From Cytophagales bacterium (GTDB lineage Bacteria > Bacteroidota > Bacteroidia > Cytophagales > 172606-1), in the NCBI GenBank assembly GCA_030448185.1, contig JAUJNL010000003.1:62001-126000 (forward strand): DNA of 64,000 nt. Direction: 5' to 3'. This document shows, piece after piece, positions 1 to 10,436 of the stretch. Positions within the stretch are counted from its first letter, which is position 1; each line of letters begins with the position of its first letter. The notes under the pieces are model-generated. The model ran no database searches. It was not told the DNA's origin and saw only the letters and a list, made by a program, of their open reading frames with translations. Made by a program: the position numbers and the translations under genes.

Positions 1-1325
1 CCGTAAAACCCGCTGCTCAAACGTATTATGTAGCCCTTAATGATTGGAATGGCAGCATTGGCCCAGTCTCTAAAAATACCTTTGGCGGCGGTACCTACGG
101 CGGCAATTTCGGTCCGCAGCCGCTGATTACCACCCAGGTTCCGCTGGTGCTGGAAAGTGCCCGGTTGTATATCGGAAACCCCGGCCGGATTACTTTTACC
201 GTGGAAACGCCTACCGGAATCGCCATCACCAGCACTACCCTGGACGTAGCTGCCACCCGTAACCCTGCGGTACCAGCCGGCAATGTATCCGGGCAGCTGG
301 CCGATGACCCCAACGACCAAGGGGCTGTTTATCCACTTAATTTAACCATTCCAACTCCTGGCTCCTACCGGATCAGTATTGCTTACGAAAATGGGGCGTC
401 TATCTTCCGCAGCAATGCCGGCGTAAGTGGCTACCCGTTTCAAATTCCCCACGTACTTTCTATAGGTGGCGCATTCTTTACTGGCAATACCATTACCAAT
501 TCGTGGTACTACTTTTATGACCTCAAGGTAAAATCACCCGGTTGCGCCAGTGCCCGAACGCCGGTGAATGCTACCCTGATCGCCGCTCCGCCTCCTACGG
601 CAGTCCTTAGTGGAGGAGCTAGTATTTGCGAAGGAATAGATACGACCCTTACCGTTACGCTAATCGGTACGCCGCCCTGGAACCTGACCTATGCCCGGGA
701 TACGATTCTAAAGACTATTACGGGCATTACGGCTTCGCCTTACCGCTTCCGGGTCTCTGAAGCGGGTACGTATCGATTGATCAGCCTGACTGATGCCCGG
801 AGTTGCCCGGTTTCCCGGCTCAATGGCAATGCCGTGATTACGCTACATCCTACCCCACCCCTACTATTACCGTTTCTGGTTTTACCCTAACTGCCAGCAG
901 AGGGGCCCGGTACCAGTGGTATCTGGATGGGGTTGCCTTAAACCAGAATATAGGCAATCAGATCACGGCTTTCCGGCCGGGTAAGTATGCGGTAGAAGTC
1001 ACCAATGACAGCGGCTGCCGGTCTCGTTCCCCGGAAGTAACGGTGCTGGATACGGGTCAACGTACGATTAGTCAGGCAGCGTTGGTTCTTTTTCCCAACC
1101 CGGCTGCGGATGTTTTCCGGATTAAGTTTTCCCAGCCGCCGGCTCCGGTTGAAAAAATCATCCTGACTGATATGGCAGGCAGAGAGATCAACCGCTGGAA
1201 CCAACCCTCCGTTGACCCTTACGGTGAGATGCAGTTTGATTGCCCGGCCTATTCCAGCCGGATATTATATAGTATGGATTCATACCGGAGACCAGAAGTT
1301 GACCCTACGATTGGTAAAACAGTAG
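1..1325 (+). CDS. T9SS-secreted protein, C-terminal part, frame disrupted
   Basis: The frame is open from base 3, so the start lies before the window. The visible part is a Gly/Pro/Thr-rich secreted protein with beta-sandwich-like stretches. It ends in a type A T9SS sorting domain: LVLFPNPAADVF near 1087-1122 and a final YYIVWIHTGDQKLTLRLVKQ before the TAG at 1323-1325. Two frame changes are needed: one near 853-862 in a C-rich run, and a compensating one near 1240-1252 that returns to the original frame. The clean reading on both sides argues that the native gene is intact. Proteins with this tail cross the outer membrane by the Por (type IX) machinery and are cell-surface attached or released. 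The catalytic or binding part lies upstream and cannot be named. Confidence 0.75.
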
Positions 1326-1546
1326 GAGGTAAGAAGGAGGAAAAAGGAGTAGCAGTGGCAGCAGCAGTTGGCAGTCGCAGAATGCTCTTCTGTTCCCCGG
1401 TTAAATAGGAGGCAATAGTTAATGGATATTTCTTACTACACTTCAGACATTACGCATAACGTCTCTACTTCTTACTTCTGTCTTCTCACTCCTATTTCCT
1501 GCCGCTGCTGCTGCCACTGCTACTCCTTTTTCCTCCTTCTTACCTC
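1326..1546. repeat. 42-bp perfect inverted repeat with 137-nt loop
   Basis: The arm at 1326-1367 (starting GAGGTAAGAAGG and ending GCAGCAGCAG) is the exact reverse complement of 1505-1546. The left arm starts directly after the stop of the T9SS gene. The right arm ends 38 bp before the 3' end of the converging EEP gene. The arms are strand-asymmetric, purine-rich on the left and pyrimidine-rich on the right. A transcript from either side could fold, so a bidirectional terminator or 3' stabiliser is plausible. The loop contains a module that recurs near 32816-32910. Confidence 0.85.
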
Positions 1547-1584
1547 TTACTTCCGAAATCCGCCATCCACCTTCCGATATTCTT

Positions 1585-2658
1585 TCAGTCTTCATCCATC
1601 CCTTTGGCGATGAGTTCAGAGGCTTCCTGTTTGTCGCCTTTGTCGGCGTGCAGGCTATCCTGCTTCGCTTTGCCTTCGGGCTGGTATACCAGCTCAATTA
1701 ATATCGGGAAATGGTCGGACCCATATTTAGGTAACCGCTCCAGCCGGGCCAGCCGGAACCGGGGATCGTAAAAGACATGATCAAGCGGGTAGCGGAAGAT
1801 GGGTACGAATACGCTGTACGTGTTGTAAAATCCCCTTCCCTTGCGGGGGTCCAGCAATCCGCTGATGCGTTGAAAAAGATTGGTGGTGTGCGACCATCCG
1901 ACATCATTCAGGTCCCCGGCCACAATACTGGCTAAGGGGGATGCCTTAGCCATTTTTCCCACCATCAGCAATTCGGCTTCCCGTTCGTCGGTGTGCTTCA
2001 TAAAGGCTGGCGGTTCGGGATGGACGCCATAAAACTCAATGATCTCGCCCGAACGCAATTTGATCTGCGTATAAATAGAAGGCAGGTGATCTTCCACCAG
2101 GAATCGTTTCTCACTATGCACCAGTTCCAGCCGGGAAAACAGCATCATTCCGTACGTATTTTCCTGCGGCTGCTTTACTGAATACGGGTAGTTTTTATCG
2201 AGTACTGCCAAATGGTCCGCCCACCACTGGTTCGGTTCATTGACCAGGAGCAAGTCAGGGTTAGCCTGCCGGACAATTTCCAGAAAGCGTTCCGTTTTAC
2301 GATTTTCCATCCGGATGTTGGAGAGCATAATCCGAATGGAGTTCTCCGGATCAGGTTTTTCGCATTTAAGCGCCTGGATGCGAGCCACTGCAGTAAAGGG
2401 ATAAATGAATATCATTTGGGCTATCAGCGCTACCCCCAGAAAGCCAAGGAGCATATACTCCATCCAGTGGTCCATTACGTGGACGTTTGGGTAGGTACCC
2501 AGAATAAAGACAGTCACGAGCATGATCTGGCTGCGGGGAAAGTCAAAAATACGAATCCACCAGTAATGGCTGCGGATAAGAGACAAACCAGTAAATAGGA
2601 CCATCAACCAGGCGATGATTTCAGTAATGTCCTTAAAAAGAGACACGTAAGCGTCCAT
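1585..2658 (-). CDS. membrane-anchored endonuclease/exonuclease/phosphatase (EEP) family protein
   Basis: 357 aa. About 95 N-terminal residues hold two to three hydrophobic segments, followed by an EEP catalytic domain from about residue 105. Visible motifs are LLLVNEPNQWW (position of the metal-binding Glu), YGVHPEPP, VAGDLNDVGWS (the GDxN metal/catalytic signature), YPLDHVFY, and GSDHFPILIEL (the terminal SDHxP motif with the catalytic His). The family hydrolyses phosphodiester or phosphomonoester bonds with Mg2+. The membrane anchor suggests a lipid or extracytoplasmic substrate rather than DNA repair. It converges on the T9SS gene across the long inverted repeat. The substrate cannot be deduced. 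Confidence 0.85.
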   Translation of the reverse strand: MDAYVSLFKDITEIIAWLMVLFTGLSLIRSHYWWIRIFDFPRSQIMLVTVFILGTYPNVHVMDHWMEYMLLGFLGVALIAQMIFIYPFTAVARIQALKCEKPDPENSIRIMLSNIRMENRKTERFLEIVRQANPDLLLVNEPNQWWADHLAVLDKNYPYSVKQPQENTYGMMLFSRLELVHSEKRFLVEDHLPSIYTQIKLRSGEIIEFYGVHPEPPAFMKHTDEREAELLMVGKMAKASPLASIVAGDLNDVGWSHTTNLFQRISGLLDPRKGRGFYNTYSVFVPIFRYPLDHVFYDPRFRLARLERLPKYGSDHFPILIELVYQPEGKAKQDSLHADKGDKQEASELIAKGMDED

Positions 2659-2877
2659 ATGGGCAAAAGCAGTTAGTAGTTAGGCTCAGCAGTACCTTTC
2701 ACGGCATATAGGGGCCGCGACAGGGATGCCAGCGTAATGGAGTAAAACTGAGAGAATTATTATTTACCAGCTCAGGCACGTATTAGTAGCCGTCTGTATT
2801 CTGCTGCTGGTGATTCAACTAGCACCTGCAACGGCAAAGTCACAGGTGGTAAACAATTAAACGTCGTCCGGGAGCTT

Positions 2878-5388
2878 TTACAATTTAAACTGGGTGGAAA
2901 CCTTCACGCCAAACGTGCTGATGTCCGGACGATTGCGGTAAGTAAGCCGGTGTATAGCATCTATACGGATGAATTTAAAAATGTTTTCAATTCCATATCC
3001 TACTTCTATATAAGGGACGCGGCCCAGAGGACCAAAAGGGCGTACGATATTACCCCCGGCATCAAATTCGTCAGGAATTAATTCAATATTCTGCTGGCTC
3101 AGACCACCGTAGAGAATATTAGCCGTACCCACCAGGCGCCATTTCAGCTTACGTACCGCTGGAATCCGATTGAATAATAGGCCTTCAAAACTGTGGTCAA
3201 ATTGCAAAGAAGCATAACGGTCACTGACAAACTCAAAACGGTTCATCAGGTTAAAAGCTATATTATTATAAAATATGGTTTCGTTCCCCAGATGCGCCTT
3301 GAGTAAGGGATAGGGCACCTGTGAAGGCGTAAAACCCGCACTGATGGAGTAAAAAGAACGGCCTAAGGTACCCAGATTAATACTTTGGCTCAGGTTTACA
3401 TTAAACTTATGGTAGCTGAAATTACTGTTCAGTACGCCCTTAAGGCCCAGTATATATTGCAGGGTTAGAACCGGTTTGGTAGTGCCCATGCTTAACCGTA
3501 CGTTGTCATTCACCACAAACAGTTCATTTTTGGTGATTCTCGATTCAAGTACTACCTCCGTGGCAGTAAAACGGTTGCGCACCGTTGAATCAGAGTCGCC
3601 GGGATGATCGTAAAAGGAGAAATTATGCAAGGGATCGAACTCCCAGTTTTTCAACCGTAGTTTCTGGATAACTCCGCGGGCAACATCAGTCTGGATGTAA
3701 AAGGAGTTTTCGGTATAGGCGAACGGACGACGCAGGGTTCCAAACCGGGAGGAATTCATAAAAAGCGTATTATCCCAGATATCTTCGGTGAGCAGGCCCA
3801 CCTGTTCGATATCGTAGTACCGCTTCACCCCCATTGTGCTCCACGGCTTACGGGAAATGATGTACCCAAGTTCACCCCCGTATTTGAGTCGCGTATCGCG
3901 GGTACCATAAGCGGCATGCGCCTTCACAATCCATTTCCGGCTGAAGTCAACGTTGGTTTTGAATCCGAGCCGGAACCGGTGACCTTCAATGTTGTTAAAA
4001 TTATAGGCCAGTATATAAGGTCCCACATCAATGGACCCCACTTTTTTATACCCATTAACGGCAATATTGGCTAGTTCCACGTAGGTTTTAATGGTAGGTA
4101 TGTTCCGAATGGAGTCAATCATCACGTAAATATTCTGCTCGGTACTCGAAAGCGGCTCGTGACGGCGTTCTTCCCAGAATTTATCATCTTTGATCTGAGC
4201 TGTTTCTTCCATTGCCAGCCCTTCTTCGTAAAACTTAAGACCGCGGTCTTTGTTGACCACAAAATCCAGGTTGGAGGAGTAAAATTTGGCCAGCATTCCC
4301 ACCGCATGATGAGTAACCTCGGCTATATCCACTAACACCCGGGTTCGTGAGGGTAACCATGGGCTGGCCTCCGTTGGCTCCAGTTCCTGCTGAATCTTGA
4401 TTTTGTCGACGAAATTGAGGTTAGCCCCCTTATTTACGGTTGCATCGATCTGGACCAGTGCGTAAGTAGCTTTGTCAATCCAGAGGCTACCCGTAAAAGC
4501 CAGATCCTGGATGCGGCGGGGTTCAAAATCAATCCGGTAACAGAAGTGGTCGTTGATATTGAGGCTATCCGTCAGAAAATACTCGTAATACCCTTTCCAG
4601 CCGTCAGCCATTGGGCTTACAAAGTCTTTTTCGAGGATATTAAGCCAGTTTTTATAAAAATTATATTCCTGAAAGGAAGACCCGATCAACTGAGATACCA
4701 GGGTGCCGTCTTGTAGCCCTACGCCGGTAAGCTTGGTTTTGATGATCTGCTCCCGTTTACGTTCCGGGTCCCGGCGGTAGTAATAATTGGAAATAGATTC
4801 TGAAATAAACATGGGCAGTATGGGTTTCCCATCTTCACCGGCCAGCGCCTCCACGCTATCAATTACCTGCTGGATCTTCCGGACCGTTTTCAGCTTACGG
4901 AACTTCTCGGAAAGATTATCCGCGTCCACTTCAATCTTATTATAGCTCTCATACTCGTAAAACTTAAGGGTTCGTTTGTCATTGCGGTCTTTGTTCCGGA
5001 TTACCTTCCGCATGATATCATAAGCAGGATTTTCTCCGGCGTAAATGGTTACTTCGCGCAGTGACACGGAAGAGGCAGCTAGCTGAAAGTCGATTCTCTG
5101 GTCGGAAAGTGCTTTATTTACGGGTTTACTCCGCTCCTGGTAACCGATATAGGAAGCAGAAAGCGAATCTTTGATGGCAGTGGCCGTGAGTTTGTAATTT
5201 CCTTCAAAATCAGTAGTGGCGCCTGTAGTGGTGCCTTTGAAGAACACGTTTACAAAAGGCATCCCTTCTCCGGTCTCCGCATCCGTTACCCGTCCGGAAA
5301 AGCGGTACGTAGTCTGAGCGGACAGGTTACCTGTAATGGAGCCCAACAGCATTAGTATAATCCCAGCAATGCGTAAAAGACAGTTCAA
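2878..5388 (-). CDS. DUF5686 / carboxypeptidase-like regulatory domain outer-membrane protein
   Basis: 836 aa with a signal peptide (MNCLLRIAGIILMLL, cleavage after NLSAQ). An N-terminal CarboxypepD_reg-like beta-sandwich (about 28-110; FSGRVTDAETGEGMPFVNV) is followed by the large DUF5686 region. Alternating aromatic strands continue to a C-terminal VSTQFKL, typical of an outer-membrane barrel. The family is widespread in Bacteroidota and of unknown function, resembling a TonB-receptor regulatory domain joined to a barrel without a plug. The length is normal and the frame intact. A TAnnTTTG -7 box lies 23 bp upstream of the ATG, giving a short leader. It is the only gene of its unit. Confidence 0.85.
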   Translation of the reverse strand: MNCLLRIAGIILMLLGSITGNLSAQTTYRFSGRVTDAETGEGMPFVNVFFKGTTTGATTDFEGNYKLTATAIKDSLSASYIGYQERSKPVNKALSDQRIDFQLAASSVSLREVTIYAGENPAYDIMRKVIRNKDRNDKRTLKFYEYESYNKIEVDADNLSEKFRKLKTVRKIQQVIDSVEALAGEDGKPILPMFISESISNYYYRRDPERKREQIIKTKLTGVGLQDGTLVSQLIGSSFQEYNFYKNWLNILEKDFVSPMADGWKGYYEYFLTDSLNINDHFCYRIDFEPRRIQDLAFTGSLWIDKATYALVQIDATVNKGANLNFVDKIKIQQELEPTEASPWLPSRTRVLVDIAEVTHHAVGMLAKFYSSNLDFVVNKDRGLKFYEEGLAMEETAQIKDDKFWEERRHEPLSSTEQNIYVMIDSIRNIPTIKTYVELANIAVNGYKKVGSIDVGPYILAYNFNNIEGHRFRLGFKTNVDFSRKWIVKAHAAYGTRDTRLKYGGELGYIISRKPWSTMGVKRYYDIEQVGLLTEDIWDNTLFMNSSRFGTLRRPFAYTENSFYIQTDVARGVIQKLRLKNWEFDPLHNFSFYDHPGDSDSTVRNRFTATEVVLESRITKNELFVVNDNVRLSMGTTKPVLTLQYILGLKGVLNSNFSYHKFNVNLSQSINLGTLGRSFYSISAGFTPSQVPYPLLKAHLGNETIFYNNIAFNLMNRFEFVSDRYASLQFDHSFEGLLFNRIPAVRKLKWRLVGTANILYGGLSQQNIELIPDEFDAGGNIVRPFGPLGRVPYIEVGYGIENIFKFIRIDAIHRLTYRNRPDISTFGVKVSTQFKL

Positions 5389-5740
5389 GTGACGTTGCGT
5401 ATGGTTAAAACAAATATATCTATTTTGCTACCCAACTTTTGCGGCTTTGTTTTGAACGGATGTAGGACAATTCCAATTCTTGCAGACCTGTCCTGTAAGG
5501 GTTTCACGGATTTATCTGTAGATTAGCTTCGCTGAGAGAGTTCCCGCGGGTAAAATGGTATTTCTACGAGATTCTTTCTGGATAAGTCTCCGACTCCCAT
5601 CGGCAATACCCTTCCAGGGACGGGTCTTACGAACCTGTCCTGCTACCCGTTTTGAATGGCAACACACGTAAGATAAGAGTGTATTTTATAAGAGTAAAAC
5701 CCATAGGCTGGTCCGGTTAGCAGACCGAATACTGGATTTA
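5389..5740. other. intergenic, 352 bp
   Basis: Apart from the -7 box at 5411-5418, I see no ORF, strong hairpin or repeat. Both flanking genes are on the minus strand. The SanA-type gene ends at 5741. Confidence 0.6.
5411..5418 (-). promoter_or_regulatory. Bacteroidota -7 box for the DUF5686 gene
   Basis: On the minus strand this reads TATATTTG, an exact match to the TAnnTTTG consensus used by the primary sigma factor of Bacteroidota. It lies 23 bp before the ATG at 5388. A clear TTTG -33 element at the right distance is not seen. Confidence 0.5.
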
Positions 5741-6388
5741 TCAAAGACCGGACTCGGCCTCCTCTGCAAAGATAGCTTCTTCCTTATCCAGCAGATAGAT
5801 ATCAAGCAGGGCTTTAGGACGGGCCAGATATTCCCGGAGCATGGTTTTAAAACTATAGGCGGCGGGTACATCTCCCGCGGCATACGCAATGGCCGGAATC
5901 TGGTAATGACGACTGATAAATAAAGCCCGGGCCGAATGAAAAGACTGAGAAATAATCGTGATACTATCCTGATTGTACAATTTCTTGCAACGGAGCACCG
6001 ATTCAAAGGTCCGGTGACCGGCAAAATCAAGGGTCATGGCTGCTTCGGGAACTCCCTTTTTAAGCAGCGCGGCCCGCATATCAGCAGGTTCATTATAGTA
6101 ACGGGATGAATTATCACCACTTAAAATCAGGTGTTTGACTTTCTTCCGGTGGTATAAGTGCGCAGCGGCCTCAATCCGGTTCTTAAAAAAAAGGTTTTCC
6201 TGCCCGCTGGCTACTCTTTTACTGGTTCCCAACACTAGTCCGGCTTCCCGCTCCGGCAGGCTCTCAATCGTCTTATAAATGTATTCCTGCGTCGTATACA
6301 TCACCCATCCGTTGCAGGCTATGATAAATAGCAGCCCCAGCATCAGCAGAAAAGAACCAGCCTTCAGGTAAGCAAGCAGTGATTGCAC
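5741..6388 (-). CDS. SanA/YdcF-type DUF218 membrane protein
   Basis: 215 aa. One N-terminal transmembrane segment (about 10-30) is followed by a DUF218 domain: GLVLGTSKRVASG, HLILSGDNSSRYYNEP, and AGHRTFESVLRCKKLY with the conserved ...T.E... signature. SanA-like proteins affect envelope barrier function (in E. coli, vancomycin exclusion at high temperature). The biochemical activity of this subgroup is not settled. Length and motif order fit SanA better than the shorter YdcF type. It is transcribed away from the histidine kinase at 6609. Confidence 0.85.
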   Translation of the reverse strand: MQSLLAYLKAGSFLLMLGLLFIIACNGWVMYTTQEYIYKTIESLPEREAGLVLGTSKRVASGQENLFFKNRIEAAAHLYHRKKVKHLILSGDNSSRYYNEPADMRAALLKKGVPEAAMTLDFAGHRTFESVLRCKKLYNQDSITIISQSFHSARALFISRHYQIPAIAYAAGDVPAAYSFKTMLREYLARPKALLDIYLLDKEEAIFAEEAESGL

Positions 6389-6608
6389 GGGATACGGACG
6401 AATGATAATACAAATAAATTAGACAATTATTTACGTGATTGCAACCATCACTGGTTTTCCTACGTGCTCAATTAGATCTGGTAAGCCTGTACTGTGGCCT
6501 GAAATACCAAACCGGGCAAACGTATTTCTCTGAATTCGTATAAAACCGCTACTTATTTTCTGTTTATCTTACTCAGTTGAAGCCATCACGTAAGGCTTCT
6601 CTCCTTCT

Positions 6609-9600
6609 ATGGATCATTTACGAAAATTTGCCTCCTTTTTAGTGACAAAACACCTGGATGAATTAACCAGTGAATATAAAAGGCTTTTACGGGAAAACGA
6701 TTTCCTTCTCCGGCAATATACCCAGGAACCAGCTACCGGGGCAGAGGATAGTAATCTGAAGCAGGCACTGCAGCACTTGCTGAGTACTATGACGCAGCCT
6801 GCCAGTTCAATGGCTAACGCGGTAGTATTGCCCATGCCGGGGCAGAAACCACCTGCCGGGGCTGTCAGACTTGGGGAGTTGGTCGCTTACGGGAGCCTTT
6901 GCCGGCAGTTACTGCTGCAGTTTCTGCCGCTGTTCACCAGTGATGTCGGGGTGTATCACGCCACGGCGATAGCACTGGAAGAATTCTTCCGTCAGTACCA
7001 ATGGAAGCACCTGCAGGATACAGACGAAGACCTGCGGGAAAGAAACGAGGAATTGCAGGCAGTCAACAAGGAACTACGCGAACAGATTGAATTGCGCATG
7101 GCCGCGGAAGAGCACCTGCGGGAGAGCGAACGGAGATTCCGGTTGCTGGCTGACCACGCTTCGGATATGATTTCCACGCATACGCCGGAAGGTATATTTA
7201 CGTACGTGTCACCTTCCTGTCAGTCCTTGCTGGGCTATAGGGAAACAGAACTTGTCGGACGTCAGGTGTATGAACTGTTTCACCCGGAAGACATTGCGCA
7301 TATCCAGGAAAGACACGCCAATTCGCTGGAAGTGCCCGATGTACAGCACGTAACTTACCGCATCCGTACCAAATCCGGGGAATACCGGTGGTTTGAAAGT
7401 ATCGGACGTTCTATTCGCGACCCTCTAACGGGGCAGGTAGTTGAATTGCAATTAACCTCACGGGACATTACGCCGCGCAAACAGGCCGAAGAAGCACTCT
7501 ACCGGGAGCAGCAATACCTGCAATCCATCCTGGAACACATCAGCGACGGGATTGTAGCCTGCGATGCCGCCGGAAATTTGTCCTTTTTTAATGCGGCTAC
7601 CCGCCGGTTTCACGGCTTGCCCGAAAGACCCATCGCTCCTGAGCAGTGGGCTGAATACTACAGCCTTTACCAGAGTGACGGAGTCACTTTACTGCAAAAA
7701 GAGAATATACCTTTGTTGAAGGCTTACCGGGGCGAAACGGTCAGAAATATCGAAATGGTTATTGCCCCGGTGCAGGGCAAAAAAATAACGTTGCTGGCCA
7801 GTGGCAACCAGATTCTCTCCCAAAGTGGCCAACTACTGTGAGCCGTGGTGGTGATGCATGATATTACCGGGCAAAAGGCCGCTCAGCAGGAAATGGTACG
7901 GCTGAATAGGGAGTTGAAAGACCGTAATGAAGAGTTGAGCCGCACGGAAGAAATGCTGATAGAGCTAAACAGCGACCTGGAAGCCAAGGTACTTCAGCGG
8001 GCCACCGAACTGGAAGGCAGTTTGCAGCAGTTCAAATTCCTGGCTGACTCGGTACCGCAGATCATCTGGACTGCAGATGCAGACGGAAACATGACGTACT
8101 TCAACCAGAACTGGTACGACTTTACGGGACTATCCCCGGAAGAATCGATAAAATGGGGCTGGCAGATGATTATACACCCTGATGACTTCCCTAACTGTAT
8201 GCAAAGATGGTCTCATGCCGTAAAAACGGGTGCACTCTACGAAGTCGAGTACCGGCTCCGGCGCGAAACAGCAGGGACTTACCGCTGGCACCTGGGAAGG
8301 GGCGTACCCATGCGGGACAGTGATGGCCGTATTACTCAGTGGTTTGGCTCCTGCACGGATATTCACGACCAGAAACTGGCCGAAGAAGAATTAAAGGCTA
8401 AAAACCGTACCCTTTCCTTGCTCAACGAGGCTGGACTGGCACTTTCCGCGGAGCTGGATTTACAGAAAATTGTCCAGCGTGTAACGGATGTAGCTCCTGA
8501 GGTCACTGGCGCCGAATTTGGTGCATTCTTTTATAACCAGACCAACGAGAAAGGAGAAATTCTTACCCTTTACACTATTTCCGGGGTGCCCCGGGAAGCC
8601 TTTTCCAAGTTTCCAATGCCACGAAATACTGCTATCTTTTCGCCTACCTTCCACGGAGAGGACGTCGTGCGGTCAGATGATATTACCGGGGATGTGCGCT
8701 ACGGAAAAAATACGCCTTATCAAGGCATGCCCGAAGGACACCTGCCCGTCAAAAGCTACCTGGCCGTTCCGGTCATTTCCCGGGAGGGCAAAGTGCTGGG
8801 CGGTCTGTTTTTTGGACATTCCCGGGCTGGTGTATTTACGGCCCAAGCCGAAGAAATTGTCAAGGGCATCGCCTCGCAGGCGGCAGTTGCTATTGATAAC
8901 GCATCGCTGTTCGATACCCTCAGGGAGAAGAACAAAGAACTGGTTCGTATTAATGCCGACCTGGACAACTTCATGTACACCGCTTCTCACGACCTGAAAG
9001 CCCCAATTGCCAACCTGTCGTCCTTGTTTTCGCTGCTCAACCGCCGGCTGAAAGATAAAATCGAAGACCGTGACCTGCCGCTTTTTGATATGATCAACCA
9101 TTCTATTTCCCAGTTTAACCGAACCATCCGGGACCTGACTGAAGTGGTATCCATACAGAAGGAAACGGAAGAGGTAAGTCAGGTCTCTTTCCGGGAAGTA
9201 CTTGAAAATGTGCAGACCGATATTGCGCAAATGCTTGCCCAATCAGAGGGCACTATTGAGACTGAGCTGAACGTAGAATCGGTAGCGATTGAGAAAAAAA
9301 AACTTACGAAGCTTGCTTTACAATTTGATCACCAATGCCATCAAATACCGCTCTCCGGAACGGCCATTGGTAGTGCAGGTAACGTCTGCTGAAGAAGGTG
9401 ACTTTGTGGTACTGGCCGTCCGGGACAATGGGCTGGGGCTTACCCCAACGCAGAAGTCAAAGTTATTTACGCTTTTTAAACGCATGCATACTCACGTAGA
9501 AGGTTCAGGCATAGGTTTGTACATTGTAAAAAGAATTGTAGAGAATACCGGCGGACGCATCGAAGTGGAAAGTGAAGAGGAAATAGGTACTACCTTCCGG

Positions 9601-9618
9601 GTCTTTTTCCGTAAATGA
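6609..9618 (+). CDS. multi-PAS/GAF sensor histidine kinase, interrupted by a TGA and a frameshift
   Basis: Read through, about 1000 aa. The order is an N-terminal helical region, a coiled coil (about 135-165), PAS (about 170-300), a second PAS (about 310-410), a coiled coil, a third PAS (FKFLADSVPQIIW, near 8030-8370), a GAF domain (about 8400-8920), HisKA with phospho-acceptor His in YTASHDLKAPIANL (near 8972), and HATPase with N box NLITNAIKYR, DNGLGL and GSGIGLYIVKRI. There is no transmembrane segment, so it probably senses a cytoplasmic signal. TGA at 7839-7841 stands where homologs have Gly before AVVVMHDIT, and the frame continues unchanged. A 1-base shift lies in the A9 run at 9294-9302. 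A receiver gene follows. Whether the native gene is intact cannot be told. Confidence 0.8.
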
Positions 9619-9631
9619 TGTTTGGATATTG

Positions 9632-9722
9632 GGTACTTGGTATTGGGTATAAGGGCCAGCAATTAACGGGAGAAAGGGTCGTTCAGCCATAATCCAATAC
9701 CAAATACCCAATACCAAGTACC
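9632..9722. repeat. 19-bp perfect inverted repeat of TATTGGGTA-type words
   Basis: Arm 9632-9650 (GGTACTTGGTATTGGGTAT) is the exact reverse complement of 9704-9722, with a 53-nt loop. Partly matching words extend both arms. It fills most of the gap between the kinase and its receiver gene, so in a shared transcript it would fold between the two coding regions. It is the same style as the other low-complexity hairpins in this window. Confidence 0.8.
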
Positions 9723-9759
9723 TAACAGCCTACGTGACAATTCTAATCTTACATGAAAG

Positions 9760-10172
9760 ATGAATAAATTTAGACGCATTTTACTCGTTGACGATGATGC
9801 CGTGACTAATTATGTGAATGAGGAGCTTATCAGCGAGATGAATATCACCGATCAGGTCATAGTAGCCGAAAATGGTGCCGGGCACTTGACTTTCTCCGTA
9901 AAAATTGGCTGAATCCGGACAATACAGTAAAAAACGATTGTACGGGTAATCTGATTTTACTGGATATTAACATGCCCGTAATGGATGGGTTCGACTTTCT
10001 GGATGAGTTTCAGAAGTACAAGGTCAACAGTCACATCCAGGTGGTACTGGTCACTACCTCCGATAACCGGAAAGATATAGAACGGGCTAAAAATTATCCC
10101 ATTGCTGCGTACCTGGTCAAACCGCTCTCTGCGGAGAAAATCACTGATTTGCTGGAGAACATCAATGGGTAA
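9760..10172 (+). CDS. CheY-like response regulator, frameshifted
   Basis: Read across one missing base near 9876-9882, about 137 aa of a lone receiver domain: FRRILLVDDDAVTNYV (acidic pocket), LILLDINMPVMDGFDFL (phospho-acceptor Asp), VLVTTSDNRKD (conserved Thr/Ser) and YLVKPLSAEKI (conserved Lys). No output domain follows. Expected NGAEAL is broken where GCCGAGGCA would read as GCCGGGCA. Single-domain regulators of this kind relay phosphate or act by protein contact. The likely partner is the kinase just upstream. Confidence 0.8.
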
Positions 10173-10221
10173 GCTCCTAAACATTGCATCAGCATGTATA
10201 TGTTCTGATTAGCAGCTTAGC

Positions 10222-10345
10222 TTAAGGTATGGGTATCCACTCTTTAGCACCTACTTTGGCTGCCCAGGTATCATATTTTGCGGCTAATTCTTTTACCTTC
10301 GCCGGATTGGATGGAGCCAGGTTACTACGGTCATCCCCTTACCCC
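10222..10345 (-). pseudogene. C-terminal scrap of an arylsulfatase-like protein
   Basis: On the minus strand about 37 codons read SNLAPSNPAKVKELAAKYDTW and continue to EWIPIP before a TAA at 10222-10224. This resembles the end of type I sulfatases, where (N)LA..PEKV.EL...Y..WA is the usual C-terminal helix. No sulfatase core is present upstream. The adjoining 10346-10436 is non-coding and holds a small hairpin (AAGGGGAC at 10372 / GTCCCCTT at 10396). I read it as the remnant of a deleted gene at the edge of the glycan locus. Confidence 0.45.
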
Positions 10346-10436
10346 TTCGGCTACACGCTTTCCAGCCGCATAAGGGGACAAGTTCGGTTCAAAAGTCCCC
10401 TTGCGGGTTCATTCCTTTCCGGTCAATCTTTTCGTG

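Noticed and set aside
7839-7841. TGA in the histidine kinase as selenocysteine or recoding site
   Set aside because: The expected residue is Gly in a conserved PAS-end motif, and no SECIS-like stem or other recoded gene was seen.
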